Source of the DNA: Kiritimatiellota bacterium
GTDB lineage: Bacteria; Verrucomicrobiota; Lentisphaeria; Oligosphaerales; JAADHN01
DNA: 64,000 nt
Direction: 5' to 3'
NCBI GenBank assembly: GCA_013151865.1
Contig: JAADHN010000066.1
Location: 19,778-83,777, forward strand
The stretch's first letter is position 1; each line of letters starts with the position of its first letter. The notes beneath the pieces were generated by a model. The model was given only the letters and a program-made list of their open reading frames with translations, did not search any database and was not told the origin of the DNA. The translations under genes and the position numbers were made by a program. Positions 1 through 8,683 of the stretch are shown here, piece after piece.

Positions 1-219
1 ACCCCGCGCTCCCCGCCGGACGCGGCCGCCGTGAAAGCCCTGCATGAAGTCCTGAAAAACGAGATTCGAGAGCTGGACGAACGCATTGAAGCATTCCTGG
101 ATTCCGCCTCGACCGACCCGGAAGAACTCTTGCACCTGGCGGCCGAACGCTATACGGACCCGATCCCCGAATCGGGACAGGAGCTATCTAAAAACGGAAA
201 GAAACCCCATGGGCAATGA
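1..219 (+). CDS. Hypothetical protein, C-terminal part, cut by window edge
   Basis: The frame is open from the first base to a TGA at 217-219, so this may be the tail of a longer gene that starts outside the window; a GTG at 31 would give a 62-residue protein but has no convincing ribosome binding site. The visible part is a charged helix (residues after the GTG rich in E, L and R) followed by a polar tail. I do not recognise a family. It overlaps the response regulator start at 209 by 11 bases, which suggests translational coupling and a shared operon. Confidence 0.4.
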   Translation, partial: TPRSPPDAAAVKALHEVLKNEIRELDERIEAFLDSASTDPEELLHLAAERYTDPIPESGQELSKNGKKPHGQ

Positions 220-1573
220 AAAAACGACTCGCGGAAACAACACGCAACGCAACCGGATCCTGGTTGTGGACGATGAAAGCGGTATCCGAACTGTCCTCAC
301 GGTGATACTCCGGCAAGGGGGATACGAGGCGTTGAGCGCTGCGAACGCCGAAGAGGCCCTCGAACTGCTTGAACAGGAGCCGGTGGACTTGGTAATCACC
401 GACTTGGCAATGGGCGGCGGGATGGATGGACTCGATCTGCTCCGAAACGTCCGGGCCCGGCACGATATCCCGGTGGTGATGATCACGGCGTTCGGGACTG
501 TCAAAGTCGCAGTCGAGGCGATGCGGCTCGGGGCGTACGATTTCATTCGCAAGCCCCTCAAAATGGACGACATTTTCGAAGTGGTCCGGGGTGCACTCTG
601 GCACCACAGCCTGGGCGGCAAGCGCCCCGCGGCCGATCCTGTGGCCCCGGTCTGTCATTTCGGACTCTTGGTGGGCGAAAGCCCGCCCATGCAGCGCATT
701 TATCGCCTGATCGAACAGATCGCCGACGTGGACGTGGCCATCCTGATCCAGGGAGAAAGGGGCGTCGGCCGCAGTCTGACCGCCAAAGCGATCCATTGCA
801 ACAGTTCTCGGCGCGACGGCCCCTTCCTCGAAGTCGATTGCCGGGACCAGACCCCATCCTGCCTGCAGCAACTCCTATTCGACACGGAAACCGGCAGCTC
901 GGCGGACGCCTTTGCCAAAACCCGGGGGGGCACGCTCTACATCGAAAACGTCCAGTGCTTGCCAATAGACCTGCAGGACCGCCTCACGGCGGTCCTGGGC
1001 GGCACGATGGAAAAACACTCCGGAAGTCCGAAAACGGATGCGGAGCCTTCTGGGGGTAGGGTCATTGCGGGCGCGGTCGGCTCATTGGGCGCCTCCGTCG
1101 ACGCGGGAACTTTTTCCGCGAAGCTTTACAACATTCTCAGCACATTCGCCCTGGATCTGCCGCCGCTGCGCCGTCGGCCCGAAGACGTCCCCCTGCTTGC
1201 GTTGCACTTCCTGGCCCGTGGAGAACTTCGACCCGAGGATGGAAGGGCCCTCCGTCTGGACGACCGGGCCCTGCACTGCATCCGGCGCTATTCCTGGCCC
1301 GGCAACGTGACCGAATTGCGGGACGCACTTGCCGCAGCCGCCGCCACGGCCGACGACGGCATGATCGAATTGAACAACCTGCCGGGATACATCGTCCGCG
1401 CCTGTCACGGGACGGTCGTCGATGTGACCGCGCCCGCCGGAGTGGGGGCGCCCGGGGCGCACGCGCGGGAATTTCTCCGCCAAAAACAAGAAGTCTACCG
1501 GCGGATCCTCCACCAGCGAACCCCGCCGAGAAGGCCGCCTGTTCCCGGTCCCGGCGACGAGAAAACAAACTGA
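209..1573 (+). CDS. NtrC-like response regulator with degenerate AAA+ domain and no DNA-binding domain
   Basis: A 454-residue protein. The start at 209 (GGAAAG upstream, then MGNEK) fits the receiver domain better than upstream in-frame starts. Residues about 16-125 are a receiver: DD at 21-22, phospho-acceptor D65, T93, K115. Residues about 160-400 align with a sigma54-activator AAA+ core and keep the LRRRPEDVPLL and WPGNVTELRD motifs. The core looks catalytically dead: the Walker A reads GERGVGRS with R188 in place of Lys, the sigma54-contact GAFTGA loop is absent, and Walker B reads LYIENV instead of LFLDE. The C-terminus stops after REFLRQKQEVYRRIL, where a Fis-type helix-turn-helix would normally follow. 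Inference: it acts through protein contact rather than as a sigma54 activator. No cognate kinase is adjacent. Confidence 0.85.
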   Translation: MGNEKTTRGNNTQRNRILVVDDESGIRTVLTVILRQGGYEALSAANAEEALELLEQEPVDLVITDLAMGGGMDGLDLLRNVRARHDIPVVMITAFGTVKVAVEAMRLGAYDFIRKPLKMDDIFEVVRGALWHHSLGGKRPAADPVAPVCHFGLLVGESPPMQRIYRLIEQIADVDVAILIQGERGVGRSLTAKAIHCNSSRRDGPFLEVDCRDQTPSCLQQLLFDTETGSSADAFAKTRGGTLYIENVQCLPIDLQDRLTAVLGGTMEKHSGSPKTDAEPSGGRVIAGAVGSLGASVDAGTFSAKLYNILSTFALDLPPLRRRPEDVPLLALHFLARGELRPEDGRALRLDDRALHCIRRYSWPGNVTELRDALAAAAATADDGMIELNNLPGYIVRACHGTVVDVTAPAGVGAPGAHAREFLRQKQEVYRRILHQRTPPRRPPVPGPGDEKTN

Positions 1574-1616
1574 CCGACCCGCGACGCCCGCGAGAAGCGA
1601 CGGCGGGAGCCTCCGT

Positions 1617-2831
1617 GTGATTCGCCCCGAACAGCCCGTCTCCCCACAGGCGAGACGACAGAAGGAGCAAGCGCAGGAAATGGCCTGGGACGCGGTGGAA
1701 CTTCTCAAGGAATTGGTGCAAATCGACAGCCGCAACACCACGTCGCTTCGCAGCGGCGCCGAACCCGCGGTCACAGAGGGCCCCATTTGCGACTTTGTTC
1801 GGGGCCTGCTCGTCAATCTGGGGTTCGACTGCGCGGTACAGTTCGCTGCTCCGCACCGTCCCAACCTGATTGCCCGGTCCGGGCGTGACGCGAAGCGGCC
1901 CTGGTTCGCCTTCGAGGCGCACCTCGATACAGTGGGCGTCGACGGCATGAGCATCGACCCGTTTTCCGCGAGAATACGAGACGGCCGACTCTACGGCCGG
2001 GGCGCCGCGGACACCAAGGGGAGTATGGCTGCAATGCTCGCGGCACTCTCGCGCCTCGTGCGCGACGATCACGCCCCCAATCTCATCTTCATCGGTGCGT
2101 GCGCGGAAGAAACCGGTTGCGAAGGGATCGCCCGGCTCGAACTCGACGGTCCGCCCATCGACGCGGTGGTCGCGGGCGAACCCACGTCGAACCGGCTGGT
2201 GACGGCCCATAAGGCCCACGCGTGGTTCCAACTCCTCTGCCGAGGCCGGGCCGCCCACGGCGCTCGTCCCGAGGCAGGCGAGAACGCAATCTACCGAATG
2301 ACCGACGCGATCGCCTGGCTGCGCCGCACGGTGGCCCCTCGCTTGGCCGCGCAAACGGGCGGCGGACTCCAAGGGTCCACCCTGTCCGTCAACGTGATCG
2401 AGGGAGGGCGACGCCTGAACATGGTCCCGGACGAATGCCGGGCCGCCGTGGACGTACGATTGGTCCCCGGGCATCCCCCCCGGGAATTCGTGCAGGCATT
2501 GACCGAAGAGGCGCGACAAACCTTGGGGCACAACGTCGAATGCAGTTGGCTCCATGTATCGCCCGGCCTTGAAACCGACGCTTCTTCACCCCTGGTACGG
2601 GCGTTTCAGACGGCCCTAAACCGGCGGGGAATGGCCTCCGCTCCCGAAGCAGTCAGCTACTGCACCGATGCAGGCGTCCTGGCGGCTCGAGGGACCGACG
2701 CAGTGGTATTCGGGCCGGGAAGCATTCTGCAGGCACACGCCGCCGAAGAATTTGTGGAACTCGAACAAGTCGAGACGGCCGCGGACATCCTGGAAGATGC
2801 CGCTCTTGCCTACAACGCCGCCCGAACCTGA
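1617..2831 (+). CDS. M20 family metallopeptidase (ArgE/DapE/ACY1-like)
   Basis: A 404-residue di-zinc deacylase or peptidase of the M20 family, cytoplasmic. The metal and catalytic residues are all visible: H102-x-D104 (AHLDTVG), D132 (ADTKG), the E164-E165 pair (AEETG), E188 (GEPTS) and H374 near the end. A dimerisation lid domain occupies roughly residues 200-310. Substrate cannot be told from sequence; N-acetylornithine, N-succinyl-diaminopimelate and dipeptides are all used in the family. The GTG at 1617 has GGGAG upstream; an ATG at 1680 with AGGAG upstream is an equally possible start, 21 residues shorter. It ends 12 bases from the convergent glycosyltransferase. Confidence 0.9.
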   Translation: MIRPEQPVSPQARRQKEQAQEMAWDAVELLKELVQIDSRNTTSLRSGAEPAVTEGPICDFVRGLLVNLGFDCAVQFAAPHRPNLIARSGRDAKRPWFAFEAHLDTVGVDGMSIDPFSARIRDGRLYGRGAADTKGSMAAMLAALSRLVRDDHAPNLIFIGACAEETGCEGIARLELDGPPIDAVVAGEPTSNRLVTAHKAHAWFQLLCRGRAAHGARPEAGENAIYRMTDAIAWLRRTVAPRLAAQTGGGLQGSTLSVNVIEGGRRLNMVPDECRAAVDVRLVPGHPPREFVQALTEEARQTLGHNVECSWLHVSPGLETDASSPLVRAFQTALNRRGMASAPEAVSYCTDAGVLAARGTDAVVFGPGSILQAHAAEEFVELEQVETAADILEDAALAYNAART

Positions 2832-2843
2832 GAAACACCCCTC

Positions 2844-3581
2844 TCACCGGCCTTGCGCGGAACCCCGCAGCGCGCGCTTCAAGCGCAAAAGATCGACCGC
2901 CGTCCGGACGGGGCCGAGAATCGAGGGGAAACGCGAGTCGGGGTCGTTCGTCCAGTCGACCGGGAACTCCCGAATGCGCCAGCCACGGCGCCGAGCCCGG
3001 AGGATGACCTCGATGTCGAAGACGAAGCCGTCGGAAATGCATTCACTGTAGAGGGTCCTTGCCACCTCGCCTTTGTACAGCTTGAAGCCGCACTGCGTGT
3101 CGGTGAGCGCGGGCAGGTCCATCCCCACCACCCATGGGACCAAGCTGCGGAACATACGCGACAGAAACCGCCGGTAGAGACGGTGGGGACGCAGCAACCG
3201 ACTGTCCGGCAGCCAACGGGAACCGTGGGCCAGCTCGCATTCGTTCCGCCGTAGGAGTTCGAAACCGCGCAGAGCATTCTCGTAGGGGATACACAAGCCG
3301 CTGTCTGCGAACATCGCAATACCGGCGCGCACCGCCCGCATCCCCTCCCGGACAGCCGCACCTTTCCCGCGGTTCCGCTCGAAACGAATGACTCTTCGGT
3401 CGATCCCGGCCGGGACCGGCGCCGCCCGAGCGACTCCGGTGGTGTCGTCAGGACTGCCGTCGTCCACGACAATGATCTCGCCGGACAGGCCTGCTCCCGC
3501 CAGGAACTGCCCCGCAGCCGTCACATCCCGCCCGATTTTTTCGGCCTCACGGTACGCAGGTATGACAATGGACAGGTCCAC
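2844..3581 (-). CDS. GT2 glycosyltransferase, polyprenyl-phosphate glucosyl/mannosyltransferase-like
   Basis: A 245-residue GT-A fold enzyme without membrane segments. The N-terminus LSIVIPAYREAEKI, IIVVDDGSPDDT and the downstream DTQCGFKLY plus FDIEVILRARR match the dolichyl-phosphate glucosyltransferase (ALG5/DPM1-like) group, which moves sugar from a nucleotide donor to a lipid phosphate on the cytoplasmic face. Oddity: the metal-binding DxD that is usually DAD(L) reads FADSGLC, so the second Asp is missing while the first remains. Length is usual for the family. It is convergent with the M20 gene; its own upstream region carries the 71-bp dispersed repeat. Confidence 0.88.
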   Translation of the reverse strand: MDLSIVIPAYREAEKIGRDVTAAGQFLAGAGLSGEIIVVDDGSPDDTTGVARAAPVPAGIDRRVIRFERNRGKGAAVREGMRAVRAGIAMFADSGLCIPYENALRGFELLRRNECELAHGSRWLPDSRLLRPHRLYRRFLSRMFRSLVPWVVGMDLPALTDTQCGFKLYKGEVARTLYSECISDGFVFDIEVILRARRRGWRIREFPVDWTNDPDSRFPSILGPVRTAVDLLRLKRALRGSAQGR

Positions 3582-4174
3582 GGTCGACTCGCTTCCGGGC
3601 CTGGGGCCCCACGGCCGAACTCGAGGCCTGAGTTCGGCGGTTTCAGTGCGAAGGGCGCATAAAAGACGGAGACACGCAGCTGCTCAACCCGATTGCTTTG
3701 TTGAACTGCACAACAAACGGATGCCGCTCGCACGGGTTCACCCTGATTAATCCATGAACTTCGTCGCGAGCGGGCGCAGCTTGTACGAATTCAAGTCATT
3801 GCGTCGAACGTGCCCTTCTGCGGCCGAGCTTTGCGAGGTCCGCAGCAAGGGGCTTGTTCTCTTCCGGTGTTCTTCCGGGTTCCCGATCGTGCTCGTCCGT
3901 CGTCCTCGTCCCTCGTCCTCGATTCTCCGCATGCCCGGACCGCCGCCGGAATCGCGCCACCGCGCTCCGAGGACGAGGACCGCTACGCTGAGGACGACAA
4001 CGAGAACGATTCCCGGAGCGGAGCCGGCGCGTCCGCTCTCATCGTTCCCGGTTTTTCTGTCCGAGAGAACGACGAATAAGACCGGGGCACTCTGCCCCGA
4101 CCGACGGTTGAAGGCAGTGTCCCGAGCGTGCGGAAGATGCGTCGGCGCAAAGGATGGTTCGTGAATCGTTCGGG
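3582..4174. other. Intergenic region with dispersed repeat
   Basis: About 590 bases between the glycosyltransferase start and the end of the Gfo/Idh/MocA gene. Long frames run through it but show no family resemblance and no ribosome binding sites. It holds the 71-bp repeat at 3740-3810 and, at its right edge around 4160-4178, one copy of a short motif resembling CGTGAATnnTTCrGGT that recurs elsewhere in the window. Confidence 0.6.
3740..3810 (+). repeat. 71-bp dispersed repeat, copy A
   Basis: Aligns without gaps to 53079-53149, with about 10 mismatches in 71 positions. Within it an ATG at 3754 opens a frame reading MNFVASGRSLYEFKSLRRT. Copy B encodes the same peptide with two replacements, and most of the other differences in the coding stretch are synonymous. 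Both copies lie just upstream of a minus-strand gene and read away from it. Outside the 71 bases the two loci do not match. Confidence 0.8.
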
Positions 4175-5254
4175 TCAGAGCACTCCGTACGGAAATTCGT
4201 CACGACTTTCGGGGAAGGAAAGGATCACCGGCTTCTCGGGCACAACCTTCCGCAGCTCGGCGATCTCGTCCATGCCGTCGTCTTCGAGCGGCAGTGAGAC
4301 CTGCCCGCCTTCAATGACGCTCCGGCACATCGCTGCCATGATTTGGAAGCCTGCGTAGGCGCTGTCGAAACAGTTCTGATGCGTCTCGATACGGCCGTCG
4401 AGCCAATCGGCCATCTCCTGGATGTAGGGCGGCATGTCCAAGTCGTAATTCATGGCGCCCTCCCCCCGCTGCACCCCCCGCGGCGTCACCGCCCGCCAGC
4501 CGCCGTTGGTCAGGACCTCGGCAAAGCCCTCGGTCCCTTGGACCCCGATCCGATTCTTTCCCCACCATTTGGCGACCTCGGGCTGATCCGGGGCGCCGGC
4601 GCCGCACTCGATGTAACCGCGGACCCCGCCGCGGAATTGGATCACGCCCGCGATGTAGTCGGGCGAAGGATGGTTGTCGTCGAACTTGCCTTGACCCGCG
4701 GCCTGGGCCATCGCCCATTCGGCCGGCATATCCCCGGCGTACCAGCGCATGTAGTCGATCAGGTGCGTGCACATGTGCAGCATCCAGCCGGGGGTGGTGC
4801 CGTACACGGTATGAATACGGCCGAGTTCACCGCTTCGGACGATCTCCTTGACTTTGCGGTAGTGGGCGCCGTATCGGTGTTGATGACTCACCACGGCCTT
4901 GACGCCCGAGCCGTCCAACAGGTTCTTGATGCGAACCGCCTCCCGACTCGTCATGGCCAGGGGTTTCTCGAAAGCAATAAGGCGGGCGCCGACCTTGACG
5001 CCGAGTTCGATCATCTCGTAACGGATGTTGGGATGGGTGCAGAAACAAAAAACGTCCGGCTTGAGTTCCTCGGCCAGGGCAACGGCGTCCGTTCCGAAGG
5101 CCGCCCCTCCGAGCTGCGCGGCCAGCTCCGGCAGCGCGTCCGGCACGATGTCGCAGATGCCCACCATCTCGAACCGATCATTGGCATGAAAACCGAAGGC
5201 ATGGTGCTTGCCGCGTTTCCCCATACCCACCACCATGGTCCTGTACTTGTCCAC
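4175..5254 (-). CDS. Gfo/Idh/MocA family NAD(P)-dependent oxidoreductase
   Basis: A 359-residue sugar or inositol dehydrogenase-type protein. The N-terminal Rossmann fold shows MVVGMGKRGKHHAFG, the conserved Lys-Pro motif is FEKPLAM, and the C-terminal alpha/beta domain follows. The start chosen is a GTG at 5254 (GGGAG 11 bases upstream), because the extra 25 residues of the longer frame are low-complexity and unlike the family. It lies 168 bases downstream of a DegT aminotransferase on the same strand. A dehydrogenase plus DegT pair is the arrangement used to make 3-amino sugars on nucleotide carriers (WbpB/WbpE type), so a role in surface-glycan precursors is a reasonable inference, not shown by the sequence. 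Confidence 0.88.
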   Translation of the reverse strand: MDKYRTMVVGMGKRGKHHAFGFHANDRFEMVGICDIVPDALPELAAQLGGAAFGTDAVALAEELKPDVFCFCTHPNIRYEMIELGVKVGARLIAFEKPLAMTSREAVRIKNLLDGSGVKAVVSHQHRYGAHYRKVKEIVRSGELGRIHTVYGTTPGWMLHMCTHLIDYMRWYAGDMPAEWAMAQAAGQGKFDDNHPSPDYIAGVIQFRGGVRGYIECGAGAPDQPEVAKWWGKNRIGVQGTEGFAEVLTNGGWRAVTPRGVQRGEGAMNYDLDMPPYIQEMADWLDGRIETHQNCFDSAYAGFQIMAAMCRSVIEGGQVSLPLEDDGMDEIAELRKVVPEKPVILSFPESRDEFPYGVL

Positions 5255-5422
5255 GAGTTCTCGTCTCCCGAATGTTCCCTGCGACGGCGCGCAGCCGACG
5301 CGTTCCGCTGGATATTCCGTTCTGCACAAACCGAAACCCGGCGCACGGGCGTTCGGCCCCGAGCGGCACGCACGGCGCCCGACGCTCGCCGTCCCGGGGC
5401 CGGCCGACCCGCCGCACGCGGA

Positions 5423-6556
5423 TCAGCCCTGCGCGGCATCCCACTCCCGAACCTTGTCGATCACGTACTGGATCTCTTCGGGCAACAGTTCGGGAAACAT
5501 GGGCAGACTGACGCAGCTTGCGGCATTCTTTTCCGCATTCGCCACTTCCCCGACGATGCGGTAGGACTTGCCCCATGGGAAACCTTCCTGCCGGTGGATC
5601 GCGATCGAGTAGTGTGTTTTTGCGTCGATCCCGTTCTCCTTCAGGAACGACAGCAGCGCGTCCCGCTTGGCGGGATTCTTGGTTTCAACGACGTAAAGAT
5701 GATACACGTGCCGATAGCCCGGCTTGGCATAGGGAAGATCGATGTGTCGGCACCCGGCCAGGCCTGCATCGTAGAGCCGGGCGATGGCGATCCGCTGGTC
5801 CGTCCACGCCGTGATGTGCTTCATTTTGGCGCTCAATACACCGGCTTGGATGTCGTCCAGTCGACTGTTGAATCCGGGCGAGTGGTGGTCCCGGGCGGCG
5901 GAGCCGTGATTGCCGAGCTTGCGGATCGTCTCGTTCAAGTCCTCGCGGTCGGTGAAGACCATGCCGCCGTCCCCGAAGCAGCCCAGGTTCTTCTGAATGA
6001 TGTAGCTGGTGCAGACTGCATCGGAAAACTCGCCCTGCTTGAACGTATCGCCCGCGCCGTCGATTCCCTGGGCGTTATCCTCGATCACGGCCAGTCCATG
6101 TCTTTCGGCAACCTTGGCAATGGCCGGCATATCGGCGCACTGCCCGTACAGATGGACCGGAATGATCGCCTTGGTCTTGTCCGTCACCGCAGCTTCGATC
6201 AGGTTCGGATCGATGCACTTGGTCTTGGGATCGCAATCCACGAAAACGGCCGTGGCGCCGACAATCCAAATGGCCTCGGCGGTCGCGAAGAAGGTGTTGG
6301 GATGCGTAATGACCTCGTCCCCTTCGCCAATGCCGAGGGCCATCAATGTAAGCCAAATCGCATCGGTACCGTTGCCCACGCCAATGGCATACTTGCTTCC
6401 GAAGTACTCGGCAGCCTGTTCCTCGAAAGCGGCCAACATGGGACCGCGAACGTATTTGCCGCTCAATAGAACGGACTCGATGTTGGCGTCGATCTCTTCT
6501 TTGATGTTGAAATACTGGCGAACATGCCCATAGAATCCGACCTGCGAGACTGCCAT
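5423..6556 (-). CDS. DegT/DnrJ/EryC1/StrS family PLP-dependent sugar aminotransferase
   Basis: A 377-residue fold-type I aminotransferase of the sugar-nucleotide group. Visible landmarks are GVGNGTDAIWLTL (phosphate loop), HLYGQ, VIEDNAQ (Asp contacting the pyridine ring) and the internal aldimine Lys in SYIIQKNLGCFGDGG (K189). Length is normal for the family. The start at 6556 (MAVSQVG) has AGGAG about 12 bases upstream; upstream in-frame codons lead into unrelated sequence. The product probably transfers an amino group from glutamate to a keto-sugar on UDP or dTDP. It is the first gene of a two-gene set with the downstream oxidoreductase and is divergent from nagB. Confidence 0.92.
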   Translation of the reverse strand: MAVSQVGFYGHVRQYFNIKEEIDANIESVLLSGKYVRGPMLAAFEEQAAEYFGSKYAIGVGNGTDAIWLTLMALGIGEGDEVITHPNTFFATAEAIWIVGATAVFVDCDPKTKCIDPNLIEAAVTDKTKAIIPVHLYGQCADMPAIAKVAERHGLAVIEDNAQGIDGAGDTFKQGEFSDAVCTSYIIQKNLGCFGDGGMVFTDREDLNETIRKLGNHGSAARDHHSPGFNSRLDDIQAGVLSAKMKHITAWTDQRIAIARLYDAGLAGCRHIDLPYAKPGYRHVYHLYVVETKNPAKRDALLSFLKENGIDAKTHYSIAIHRQEGFPWGKSYRIVGEVANAEKNAASCVSLPMFPELLPEEIQYVIDKVREWDAAQG

Positions 6557-6868
6557 TTCCACTTTTCTCCTGTTGTTTGATCCTGTAGAGTATTGATGCG
6601 GCGCCAAGCGGACTGCGGAAGTCCCACAGTATACACCCCGGGGCCTCGACGGGCAACCGGGCAGACGGGAGATCCGCGACGGCAGACCAGGGGCCCGGAG
6701 GGATGAGAATACGGTCCGGTGCGCCTCGGACGGGGGAGGCGAACCACCGGTGCGGCGGGCCTGTCGCCGCGTGCCGTCCATCGAGGGCAAGTCATTGTCC
6801 CGAATGCCCGCGCGCGTCCTTAGGGATCGGAGCCGACGTGAAGTCTCGTTTCGGAAGGACCGACCGAC
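6557..6868. other. Divergent promoter region between the aminotransferase and nagB
   Basis: 312 bases separating two divergent genes. On the minus strand a TATACT hexamer at 6628-6633 would make a plausible -10 box for the aminotransferase, with a weak -35. I see no convincing plus-strand promoter, and no RNA structure or gene. Confidence 0.35.
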
Positions 6869-7654
6869 ATGGAAGTGGTCATACGCGACAGCCGTGAAGC
6901 CGCAGCCCTGTTTGTGGCCAAGACCATCGCCGACATGGTGCGACGCAAGCCGCACATCGTGCTCGGCTTGGCCACGGGACGCACCATGGAACCGGTCTAC
7001 GCTCACCTGGTCCGGTTTCATCGTGAGGACGGTTTGGATTTCTCCCTGGCAAGGACCTTCAATCTGGATGAGTACGTCAATATTCCCCCCGAACATCCGC
7101 AGTCGTACCGGGCATTTATGGACCGCACCTTGTTCGACCTGATCAACATCGACCGCCGCAACACGCGCGTATTGAACGGCCTGGCCGTGGACGCAAACGC
7201 GGAATGTGCGGCGTTCGAGCAGGAAATCGCGGACTGCGGCGGGATCGACCTGCAGGTGTTGGGCATCGGTCGATCCGGCCACATCGGATTCAACGAACCA
7301 ACCTCGTCGTTCGCGTCCCGGACACGGATCAAAACGCTTACCCCCGAGACGCTCCGCCAAAACGCCCCTCTTTTCGGCGGAGAACGCAATGTCCCCCGGC
7401 ACGTCCTCACCATGGGAGTGGGGACCATCCTCGAATCCGGCCGCTGTCTCATGCTGGTGACCGGAGCCGAAAAAGCGGAAGTGACCGCCGCCGCCATCGA
7501 GGGACCGCTCACTTCGATGGTCACCGCGTCGGCCCTCCAGCTCCATCGGCGGGCCACGTTCGTCCTGGACCGCGAGGCCGCGACCAAACTGAAACAGCGC
7601 GACTATTATGAATGGGTCTACGCCAACAAGCCCCATTGGGAGCGACCGGCGTAA
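6869..7654 (+). CDS. nagB: Glucosamine-6-phosphate deaminase
   Basis: A 261-residue enzyme of the NagB/6-phosphogluconolactonase fold that converts glucosamine 6-phosphate to fructose 6-phosphate and ammonia. The family landmarks are LGLATGRTMEPVY (phosphate-binding loop), FNLDEYV (the acid-base Asp-Glu region) and GIGRSGHIGFNEP with the active-site His and Glu. The residue before GH is Ser where the E. coli enzyme has Asp; other NagB proteins also vary here. GGAAGG lies upstream of the ATG. The gene is followed after 21 bases by the Sel1-repeat gene on the same strand. It supports use of amino sugars, in line with the neighbouring sugar aminotransferase. Confidence 0.93.
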   Translation: MEVVIRDSREAAALFVAKTIADMVRRKPHIVLGLATGRTMEPVYAHLVRFHREDGLDFSLARTFNLDEYVNIPPEHPQSYRAFMDRTLFDLINIDRRNTRVLNGLAVDANAECAAFEQEIADCGGIDLQVLGIGRSGHIGFNEPTSSFASRTRIKTLTPETLRQNAPLFGGERNVPRHVLTMGVGTILESGRCLMLVTGAEKAEVTAAAIEGPLTSMVTASALQLHRRATFVLDREAATKLKQRDYYEWVYANKPHWERPA

Positions 7655-7675
7655 TACAAACCCCGGGAGGTCTAC

Positions 7676-8485
7676 ATGGATCGATTCCGAGCCATCTCCA
7701 CCCTCATCCTGGCCGGCCTGCTGCAGGGATTCGTCACGGCTCAAACCCCGAATAGCGACCGACTCGCCCCCGGCACCGTGGCCGCCGGGCGCCTCTTGCA
7801 GGAAGCCGACACCCTCTTCCGGCAAAAGCAGTACAAGAAGGCATTCGATCTCTACCAAGCCCTGGCTCAGCAGGAGGATCTCTTCGCCCAATGTCGCGTC
7901 GGCCAAATGTATTACGAGGGCCTGGGCGTGGAACAGGATCTACGCAAGGCCTTCCGGGCATACTTGCGCGCCGCCAAAGCGGGCGCCCCCGTGGCCCAGT
8001 GTATGCTCGGGGTCATGTCCTACGAGGGACAAGGGACCCTGCCGGATTACAAGGCGGCCGCGCAGTGGTACGCCAAGGCGGCGAAGCAGGGCAACGACAT
8101 GGCCCAATTCAACCTGGCATTGATGTATCGGGACGGGCAAGGCGTCCCAAAGGATCCCGCAAAGTTCCTCGAACTCCTCAAAAAAGCCGCCGACCGCAAC
8201 AATCCGCGGGCCCTTTTCGAACTGGGGAACCTCTTTCGCGACGGACGCATGGTGAAGCGCAACCTGCGCAAGGCAGTAAAACTGTATGCACGGGCGGCGG
8301 AACAGGGTGAACCTGCCGCTCAACTCGCCCTGGGCTTGGCATACTGCCGAGGCGAAGGCGTCCCAAAAGACCTGACCAAAGGCAAGCGGTGCGTGAAACT
8401 GGCCTATGACAGTCCCGATGCCGACGATGCGCTCCGCCGGAAATGCGAAGGAGTCTGGAACCGGTTCAAGCTCTATGACCATTGA
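7676..8485 (+). CDS. Secreted Sel1-like repeat (TPR-related) protein
   Basis: A 269-residue protein with an N-terminal signal peptide (hydrophobic stretch up to about residue 22, ending FVTAQ). From about residue 40 it consists of consecutive Sel1 repeats, each near 36 residues with the pattern A..LG.MY..G.GV..D..KA..W..KAA. Five to six repeats are visible. Such solenoids serve as protein-interaction scaffolds, often in the periplasm. GGGAGG precedes the ATG. Partner proteins cannot be named from the sequence; the 21-base gap to nagB suggests co-transcription. Confidence 0.88.
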   Translation: MDRFRAISTLILAGLLQGFVTAQTPNSDRLAPGTVAAGRLLQEADTLFRQKQYKKAFDLYQALAQQEDLFAQCRVGQMYYEGLGVEQDLRKAFRAYLRAAKAGAPVAQCMLGVMSYEGQGTLPDYKAAAQWYAKAAKQGNDMAQFNLALMYRDGQGVPKDPAKFLELLKKAADRNNPRALFELGNLFRDGRMVKRNLRKAVKLYARAAEQGEPAAQLALGLAYCRGEGVPKDLTKGKRCVKLAYDSPDADDALRRKCEGVWNRFKLYDH

Positions 8486-8683
8486 TGATCGGGCCCCTCC
8501 GACCGGCACGGCGTCTGAGGCCGGACTGTCCGGTCCTTGTTGCGTGGACCGGGCCGACCGATGCGGGATAAGAAGCCTGATCGCGCTGCGCCGAAGCTCA
8601 ACGGGCAGTCGAATTCAGGGCTTTTCGGCGACTCTCGAAACGAACGGGCGGAGACGCCCGCGCTCGAGATGGTTCCGAGACGG

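Noticed and set aside
3754-4164. Full 136-residue frame starting in the 71-bp repeat
   Set aside because: Only the first 19 residues are shared with the second copy; the remainder is arginine/proline-rich and unlike any protein.
4343-6469. 708-residue frame on the plus strand opposite the oxidoreductase and aminotransferase
   Set aside because: Antisense shadow in high-GC DNA; no family resemblance, while both minus-strand genes have intact domains and ribosome binding sites.
8521-8533. CCGGACTGTCCGG palindrome between convergent genes
   Set aside because: A 6-bp stem with a one-base loop is common by chance in GC-rich DNA and has no T tract.
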